Positions 60,601-64,000 of a stretch of DNA of 64,000 bases are shown here, in pieces. Each line of letters begins with the position of its first letter. Position 1 is the stretch's first letter. The position numbers were made by a program, and so were the translations under genes. The stretch comes from Drosophila miranda (taxonomy: Eukaryota; Arthropoda; Insecta; Diptera; Drosophilidae). Location: the NCBI RefSeq assembly GCF_003369915.1, contig NC_046674.1:22943657-23007656 (forward strand), in the 5' to 3' direction. The notes below the pieces were generated by a model. That model saw nothing but the letters and a program-made list of their open reading frames with translations, searched no databases and had not been told where the DNA came from.

Positions 60601-63600
60601 CAATGACCTTGCCCAAAAAAAAGAGCTTTAAGCATAATAATTAAATAACATGAGCGCGTAGAACCGAACCTAAATCAGGCTTCGCTTCGAAAACGAAACC
60701 GAAAAAATGCTCAAGTCATTGCCAAAAAGCGAAACACACAACCCGCGACGGGCAAAGAGAGACGAGACGAGACGAGACGGAACCAGATGTGTTGTAGATG
60801 CACCAGACAGACAGAGATAGCCACAGACTTGATGGATACACTCCGTTCCCCACCCCCCGAACATCCAGCCTGCTGCCGGCAGAGGTCAACGCCAGGATCA
60901 GTGTCATTGCTTCTGACGACGGACGACGGCAGAGCGTGCATTGACGCCGCGCCGCCGGTGCTTGGGGTACATTCACTTTAGCGGCGAATCAACAAAAGTT
61001 TGCTCTTGGCTGCGATTCTGTGAAGGCTAGAATTTAATCAACACGAAAAAATTCACTGAATTCCAGTTGTATAATATTCCCGGCCAGGGAAGTGAAGGGT
61101 TCAAGAAACGCACCCCCCCCCCCCACACAGTTGAACCCAAAAGTTCGTGTTCTTGGTTAGTCCTTCAAGGGAGGGACCTTCACTTGATGCAGCTTAAAGG
61201 AGAGAGCAGTAATTTTGAAAGTACTCTGCTGTATTCCTGTATTCAGGAATCCTAAATCATAGAATCCTAACTGAAATATGCAGGTACACGAAGAACATTT
61301 CTCGAAAATGTACAGATTCTTTTCGAATTTCATCATCATTGGAAATCTGTTGTAGTTCTACAGCCCTCTCAAAAGGTTTTCCATCTCTTCTTAAATGCCC
61401 AACTCACCTTCGAAATGCATAATAAACAATTTGTAACTACAAGTACAAATATTGAATCATAAACTCTGAAGGATTTCTAGAAGGATCTAGAGCTGCGCCC
61501 CCCAATCGCCCGCAGTTTACAGTTTATAGTTGATAGTTGCATAGAAACAGTATAATCGGAATCGGCGAAGTGCTCTTTTAGATTTTAATCTGAATAAAAT
61601 CTCATTCAAGAAGATCGGGAATTACTCACAGTTTCAATGCAATTATTTCGTAGTATCAAACCAAACGAACTCTTCTTCTCCATGGTATACTATTATAAAA
61701 GGCCCCAAGGATCCCCATATTAAAGAACGCCCCATAAGAGCCGCATTCATTGCTAATCCCATTGCAATTTACAGTTGCCTTCAGTATCAAACAGTTTGAG
61801 CAGCATTCTAAGCTTTCTAGTTCTTGTCAAACTGCCAACACGTGCCGCAATAAACACTCAAGGCTCCGCGAATGCAGTTTGAGATGCATTTTGAGCGACA
61901 AATAGCGCGCGCCTATCTCAATAGCCCCCAAACACGCACTCACACACAGGCACATACACATGTGTATACGCGACATGCGCGCGTAAAATAAAAACAACAC
62001 TCGGCGTTTAGCCTTTGTAGAGGTCTTTGCAATGCACCTCGAAATGCACACACACACACACGCACACACTCGCACACGCATAGAGAGACAGAGAGAGAGA
62101 GAGAGAGAGAGTCAGAACAGTGCAAATGCTAGACATGAAACAGCAACAACAGAACTCCCGCGCTTTTACAAATAGAGAGAGCCACGCTCTGCCCAAACGG
62201 AGAGAGAGTGACAGTGAAAGAGAGCAGAGCCAGAGCAAGCAAGAAAAAAGCTAAATTTAGTTCAATGAATTCTCTTAGTTACACTCTCCCGCTCTGTTTG
62301 TGCCTGCCTCTCTCTCTCTCTTTCTGTGTGTCTTTCTCTCTGTTATTGTTGGGGCTGCAGTGCATTGACTACCAAAGCAGCGGCAGAAGCGGAGATGGGG
62401 GCCGAGAGGCAGAGGCACAGAGACAGAGACCAGCGTCGCAACCAGTGATGGAGCACGTTACTCCACTCGCTAATGATGATAATGATGTTGCTGGTCTCTC
62501 TCTCTCTCTCTCTCTCGCTCCCTCTCTCGCGTTTCGTTTCTGCAACTGCAATGATGATGATGACGATGACGACGACGATGGTGATGGTGATGATGATGAT
62601 GACGATGGTTATCGAAGGTCTTTCACCCGAACTCGGTCATTGGCGTACATTTGTGTGCTGCCGCTGTCTCTGCTCTGCTCTGTCGCTGCTGCTGCTGCCT
62701 GCTGCCTGCTGCTGCTTCTGCTCTGGTGCAGCTGCAGCACAGCACTGTGCTGCGCTTTACTGCTGCTGCTGCCCGCAAATCCAGAGCTTTTCAAAGTGTA
62801 CATGTCGCAATTTCTTAAGAAAGTTCAATTACCCCAAACAATCAGATTTACTGTCTGTTTTTTTGATGCATACACTCGCCGTCGACGGCGACGCTGGCCG
62901 AGACGCTGCACAGTGGGTCAATTTCAGAGGCAGTGGTAGATCGATCCGATGGAATGGTTGTACCAAAAATGGCATTGCCTTTTGAGAGGGGAACTCGTGG
63001 AGAGCTCTGCAACCTCCCCCGTGAAAATCTCCTTTTACCGGCCACCCATATACTCCCCTAAAAGACCATGTCTTCTTCTGAGATCTAACGGTGGAAAGAG
63101 CTCAAGAGATTTGTTTTTCTTTAGTATGATTTGATTTACTAGTTTATTTCTTGAATTTGTTGGATTTTTGGGCTTTTCCCATCGTACCACACTTTTGCCA
63201 TGGCCTTGTGCAGATTGCGCCCACTGTGCAGCTGCTCGGTTCATTCGCTTTTCTCGCTGTCGCCGTCGCCGTCGCCGTCGCTGCCGAAGTCGCTTTAGTT
63301 CAGTTGTTGTTGCTGCCACTGCCACTGCTATGCCGCTCTGCCGCTCTGCCGCTGTTGGGTTGCAGTTTTCTAATGTTGCATGGCATGTTGGGAATGGGCA
63401 TGGTTTGGTTTGTTCGGTTTGCTGGGGCCCATAGTTGCGAGGAGCACCAGTGGATGCAACAGCAGTGGCAGAGGAGGAAGAAGAAGCTGCTGCTGCTGCT
63501 GCTGCTGTTGCTGGCGAGGCCTGTTGTTGGCTAGTTTTATGGCGCATCTTCAAATGTTTGGCTTGCAGTTTCGCTCCCTCTCCCTCTGTTCCTCTTTCTC

Positions 63601-64000
63601 TGTCCCTGCCCCTGTCCCTGCCCCTGTCCCTGTCTCTCACTTTCTGCTGCTCTTCATGTTTATTTGCGTCGCTGCTGCATTCAATTTCAATAAGAAATGT
63701 TGCTGCTGCATTCGGATTCCGATTCGGAATTGGAATCGGATTCGCTTTTGTTTTGTTTTTGTGTGTTTGCTTTTGTGTTTTTTTTTTTTTTTGCCAAAGA
63801 TAAAAACAAAAAATTAGTTCCAATCCAATCCCCCAGCCCAAAATGCAGATCAGAATCGCCATCGGAGGTGGGGAGGCGTACCCGAAACGAATGCACTTTC
63901 GCTTCGACCAAATCGAAAGGGATTGGAAAGAGGCTTTGAACTTTTACTTTGTAAATCGAATTTGTTAAGGGATACATAAATCGTATGAATAGGAGATTTC

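Larger units (their letters stand above)
55829..64000. other. Microsatellite-rich non-coding sequence, likely a long intron
   Basis: No conserved protein on either strand. Simple repeats: CCCATT hexamer (56930-56965), (CT)n 57091-57127, (GA)n 57230-57254 and 57310-57342, CA-rich 57440-57490, poly-C 57826-57840 and 61111-61124, (CA) 62046-62062 with (GA) 62088-62112, (CT) 62496-62530, GAT/GAC repeat 62550-62606, CTG runs near 62680-62780 and CGTCGC/GCTGCT repeats at 63255-63285 and 63485-63512. The long open frames here follow these repeats and are not credible genes. Confidence 0.5.

Noticed and set aside
61390..61410. Minus-strand GAAG|GTGAGT donor-like site
   Set aside because: Surrounded by AT-rich sequence without exon-like composition.
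62208..62939. 243-codon plus-strand frame with poly-Asp and Leu/Cys runs
   Set aside because: Translation of CT, GAT and CTG microsatellites.
63035..63862. 275-codon minus-strand frame with poly-Ala/Ser and Arg-rich runs
   Set aside because: Entirely driven by GCTGCT, CGTCGC and CCTGTCC simple repeats; no conserved segment and no splice context.

Overview
The window is nuclear DNA of a fruit fly (genus Drosophila). It has short GT-AG introns, CAG/opa, CA and GA microsatellites, DRE and TATA promoters, DINE-1-like repeats and a jockey-clade LINE. Each gene below is an evident ortholog of a Drosophila gene but clearly diverged from D. melanogaster. The run formin 3 / msl-3 / BBS1 / Acbp cluster / melted matches, as I remember it, the neighbourhood of polytene region 65E on chromosome 3L. 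I favour a fly outside the melanogaster subgroup, possibly the obscura group, where this arm is X-linked; that species guess is inference.

Layout. 1-7.4 kb (+): 3' part of form3/INF2-type formin (FH3-like region, FH1, FH2, long Ser-rich tail). 7.5-9.5 kb (-): complete six-exon msl-3 (513 aa). 9.5-11.8 kb: spacer between the divergent pair msl-3/BBS1, filled by a diverged tandem repeat and bounded by DRE sites. 11.8-13.8 kb (+): complete four-exon BBS1 (605 aa). 13.9-20.1 kb: four acyl-CoA-binding protein genes, one inverted and intronless. 20.7-22.7 kb: DINE-1/Helentron-like fragments, part of them palindromic. 24-32.7 kb (+): melted (993 aa, C-terminal PH domain) with a 5' exon 3.6 kb upstream. 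33.3-37.6 kb (-): six-exon coiled-coil protein (1152 aa) that I cannot name, probably with 5' exons far upstream near 50.5-51.5 kb. 43.3-48.2 kb (+): nearly full-length jockey-clade LINE with target-site duplication and one frameshift. 51.5-53.3 kb: a second divergent spacer holding the same repeat and promoter core as the msl-3/BBS1 spacer. 53.4-54.45 kb (+): Vps60/CHMP5. 54.8-64 kb: no confident gene except a probable first coding exon (55790-55828) of a plus-strand gene running off the right edge, plus many microsatellites.

The genes do not form one pathway: actin/ER remodelling (form3), dosage-compensation chromatin reading (msl-3), ciliary BBSome (BBS1), acyl-CoA transport (Acbp), PH-domain signalling linked to fat and growth (melted), ESCRT-III sorting (Vps60). 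I found no operon, CRISPR, prokaryotic or clearly novel enzymatic system. The most unusual structure is the repeat-borne promoter core shared by two divergent gene pairs, and the intronless inverted Acbp copy.
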